Shown here one piece after another: positions 5,294 to 6,705 of a DNA stretch of 6,705 nucleotides. A model generated the notes under the pieces. The model had not been told where the DNA came from and ran no database searches. It saw only the letters and a list, made by a program, of their open reading frames with translations. The translations under genes and the position numbers were made by a program. Every line of letters begins with the position of its first letter. Positions within the stretch are counted from its first letter, which is position 1. Source of the stretch: Bacteroidales bacterium (lineage in GTDB: Bacteria > Bacteroidota > Bacteroidia > Bacteroidales > UBA10428); assembly GCA_003508755.1 (NCBI GenBank), contig DNTK01000452.1:1-6705 (forward strand). The letters are read 5' to 3'.

Positions 5294-5968
5294 TTATTCA
5301 TTTTCAGATTGAATTTCTTCGAACCACTGAAAACTTTGGGTAACCATAACAGAGGGAACAGCATGTTGTGGATTTATATAAAAGACTGCACCACAGCCTA
5401 ATTGCTTTCCATTTTCCGATAATATATTCTTGCGATGACCCTCAGAATCCATCCAGTCCGACAAAAGTTTATCTGACAGACTCAGGTAGGTATGATACTC
5501 GAATGGTTTTCCTGTTTTAGGATCGATAAATTCTCCATTATCTCCTACATAGAATTCAACCTTTTTATTAAATTTTATTACAAATCCCTCAATGATATTT
5601 TCCGCGATGTACGGATTGTTTATTCCGGCAATGCGCGCCCGGTCGTCGGGTGTTTTGCGTGCTGTATTGAAGTGGTTAATATGGTTAAAGAAATTATCGT
5701 TTACCATATCCTGTGAATGCATCTCTGAGGCATCTTCCAATGCCTTATGGTAGGCTAAAATGGGTAGTCTTTTTTTTGCTCGAATCTCGTTGGTGGCAAA
5801 AAAGATACATGCATTTAATAAGGCAGCATCAAACACTTCTGGCTCAATAGTCTCTTTAAATGTGTCTGATTTTCTAAAATTAGTATGGTTGTGGAGCTTA
5901 TAGATATCCTGAGCAGCCAAATGGCTGCAGATGAATGAAATGAGAATATATAAGCTTTTTTTATGCAT
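5294..5968 (-). CDS. Secreted CAP/SCP-domain protein
   Basis: A 224-residue exported protein. A Sec signal peptide spans about residues 1-20 with likely cleavage at LAAQ-D21, a pattern typical of Bacteroidota. The rest is a CAP (SCP/PR-1/YkwD-like) domain. ATNEIRAKKRLPIL (58-71) is the first helix; H84 in HSQDM, E123 in AENI, and E176 and H178 in SEGHRKNIL form the conserved His-Glu-Glu-His cavity. GCGAVFY (191-197) is the following strand. Between AENI and the W172 helix lie about 48 residues, more than in compact YkwD-like proteins. They include a GDNGEFIDPKTGKPFEYH segment (142-159), so an extra loop is inserted. Biochemical roles of bacterial CAP domains remain poorly known; lipid, metal or wall binding have been proposed for the family. 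The start codon is 5 nt after the DUF456 stop, so the two are almost certainly co-transcribed. Confidence 0.93.
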   Translation of the reverse strand: MHKKSLYILISFICSHLAAQDIYKLHNHTNFRKSDTFKETIEPEVFDAALLNACIFFATNEIRAKKRLPILAYHKALEDASEMHSQDMVNDNFFNHINHFNTARKTPDDRARIAGINNPYIAENIIEGFVIKFNKKVEFYVGDNGEFIDPKTGKPFEYHTYLSLSDKLLSDWMDSEGHRKNILSENGKQLGCGAVFYINPQHAVPSVMVTQSFQWFEEIQSENE

Positions 5969-5973
5969 GCTGA

Positions 5974-6477
5974 TTAATTCATAAAGCTTGAAACAGTAAT
6001 TATTACCGATGCAACTAGTTTCATTAATGTTCCACCAAGGAAACCGATAAACGAACCAAATGCAGCTCGCAAGGCTTTATCGGATTTTTGTCCGGCCATC
6101 GTTTCACCGATTAGGGCTCCAACGAATGGACCAAGTATTATGCCAAAAAGTCCAAAAGGACCGATAACCACAATGCTTGGAAGAATAAAAATTCCAAATA
6201 CCAGACCAATAATACTGCCCCAGGTCCCATGTTTGGTCCCGCCGAACTTTTTGGTGCCCCAGGCCGGAACTATATAATCCAGAATTTGTACAACCAGAGC
6301 AAGAAGAGCGAAAGAAACAAGGAACAAGGTTGAAAACCCTCCAAACTTATCTGAGAAATGCAATATGAGCATACCCACATAACTCACAGGAGGCCCCGGG
6401 AGTACAGGTAAAAAGCATCCGACAAAACCTATTAAGAATACAAGAATAGCGAGTACAAGCAACAACCAATCAGACAT
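5974..6477 (-). CDS. DUF456 family integral membrane protein
   Basis: A 167-residue, very hydrophobic inner-membrane protein. Hydrophobic stretches lie at about 4-23, 31-40, 50-70, 86-115 and 140-163. The family hallmarks are visible: LPGPP at 26-30 after the first segment, the polar GTKKFGGTKHGTWGS block at 74-88, and LGPFVGALIGE at 115-125, followed by a cytoplasm-like basic stretch. Many glycines with small-residue spacing suggest tightly packed, possibly re-entrant helices. The family has no established function. It is the first of three same-strand genes, with the CAP gene starting 5 nt after its stop. Upstream is the V-ATPase K gene, 81 nt away, with a hairpin between. A 10-bp palindrome AATACGTATT (6482-6491) touches the translation start region. 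No good promoter is seen, so partial read-through from the ATPase operon is possible. Confidence 0.92.
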   Translation of the reverse strand: MSDWLLLVLAILVFLIGFVGCFLPVLPGPPVSYVGMLILHFSDKFGGFSTLFLVSFALLALVVQILDYIVPAWGTKKFGGTKHGTWGSIIGLVFGIFILPSIVVIGPFGLFGIILGPFVGALIGETMAGQKSDKALRAAFGSFIGFLGGTLMKLVASVIITVSSFMN

Positions 6478-6503
6478 AACAAATACGTATTAAATGAAAT
6501 AAT

Positions 6504-6531
6504 CCCCGAAAAATTAGAAAATTTAACGGGG
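6504..6531 (-). terminator. Hairpin after V-ATPase K gene, possible weak terminator
   Basis: CCCCG and CGGGG form the base of a hairpin, with an inner AAATT/AATTT stem separated by a TT/TT internal loop. On the minus strand it is followed by ATTATTT, a poor T-tract. It lies 27 nt after the ATPase gene stop, so it may end that operon only partly and allow read-through into the DUF456 group. Confidence 0.5.
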
Positions 6532-6558
6532 AAATAAAAAGTTATGCGAATATTTTAA

Positions 6559-6705
6559 TTACCCGGCTATATTACCATTAATAAGAATTACCACGAGTAG
6601 TCCAAGAATTGCATAAAGCTCAGGGAATACACCAAGAATCATAGTATTACCAAATACTTTATGACCTGAGCCAATAACTGCCACACCACTGGCACAAACC
6701 TGCCC
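6559..6705 (-). CDS. ntpK: V-type ATP synthase subunit K, C-terminal fragment
   Basis: The last 48 codons and stop of a gene entering from the right edge. The fragment starts GQVCASGVAVIGSG and ends with a transmembrane helix containing VFPELYAILGLL, the pattern of the final helix of V-type ATPase rotor subunit K (NtpK/AtpK). This subunit forms the membrane ring that carries H+ or Na+ while driving or being driven by the catalytic head. The glutamate of FPELYA falls where the family has its ion-binding carboxylate. In Bacteroidota V-type operons, as I recall them, K is the last gene (E, A, B, D, I, K), which fits the hairpin downstream and the unrelated gene that follows. The fragment is short, but the sequence pattern is distinctive. 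Confidence 0.9.
   Translation of the reverse strand, partial: GQVCASGVAVIGSGHKVFGNTMILGVFPELYAILGLLVVILINGNIAG

Noticed and set aside
5492..5716. Plus-strand open frame of 74 codons
   Set aside because: It is antisense to the CAP domain gene, whose conserved residues support the minus strand.
6482..6491. AATACGTATT palindrome before the DUF456 start as an operator
   Set aside because: Ten AT-rich bases are easily symmetric by chance, and no promoter or second copy is seen.

Overview
The window looks like chromosomal DNA from a member of the Bacteroidota, most plausibly an anaerobic or facultative Bacteroidales/Marinilabiliales-type bacterium. The DNA is AT-rich and start codons mostly lack Shine-Dalgarno sequences. 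TAnnTTTG-like -7 elements occur upstream of genes. Two lipoproteins belong to, or resemble, families typical of this phylum, and there is a short single-RRM RNA-binding protein and a V-type ATPase K subunit. The order-level placement is an inference from gene content.

Layout from left to right: (1) 1-1871, minus strand, the 5' three quarters or so of an FtsK/SpoIIIE DNA translocase, cut by the left edge just after the IATQRP motif. (2) 2039-2734, minus, a lipoprotein of a Bacteroidota-type beta-rich family. (3) 2957-3955, plus, an E. coli ArgI/ArcB-type ornithine carbamoyltransferase with a -7-like box upstream and a clear intrinsic terminator downstream. (4) 4061-4321, plus, a small RRM protein, also with its own terminator. 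(5) 4391-4697, a gene-poor spacer holding two related hairpin (REP-like) repeats. (6) 6477 to 4755, minus: a DUF456 membrane protein, a secreted CAP/SCP-domain protein (5 nt gap) and a DUF6252-like lipoprotein (77 nt gap), ended by a strong terminator at 4698-4731. They may form one transcription unit. (7) 6559-6705, minus, the C-terminal end of the V-type ATPase membrane rotor subunit K, cut by the right edge.

The genes do not form one pathway. They are housekeeping functions (chromosome segregation, arginine/ornithine metabolism, RNA binding, ion-translocating ATPase) interspersed with cell-envelope proteins of unknown role. I found no convincing novel multi-gene system, CRISPR array, tRNA, rRNA, transposase or phage gene. 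The most interesting items are the paired repeats at 4429-4545, the ornithine-type carbamoyltransferase in a phylum known for acylated-ornithine variants, the possible leaderless start of the RRM gene, and the tightly coupled DUF456-CAP pair.
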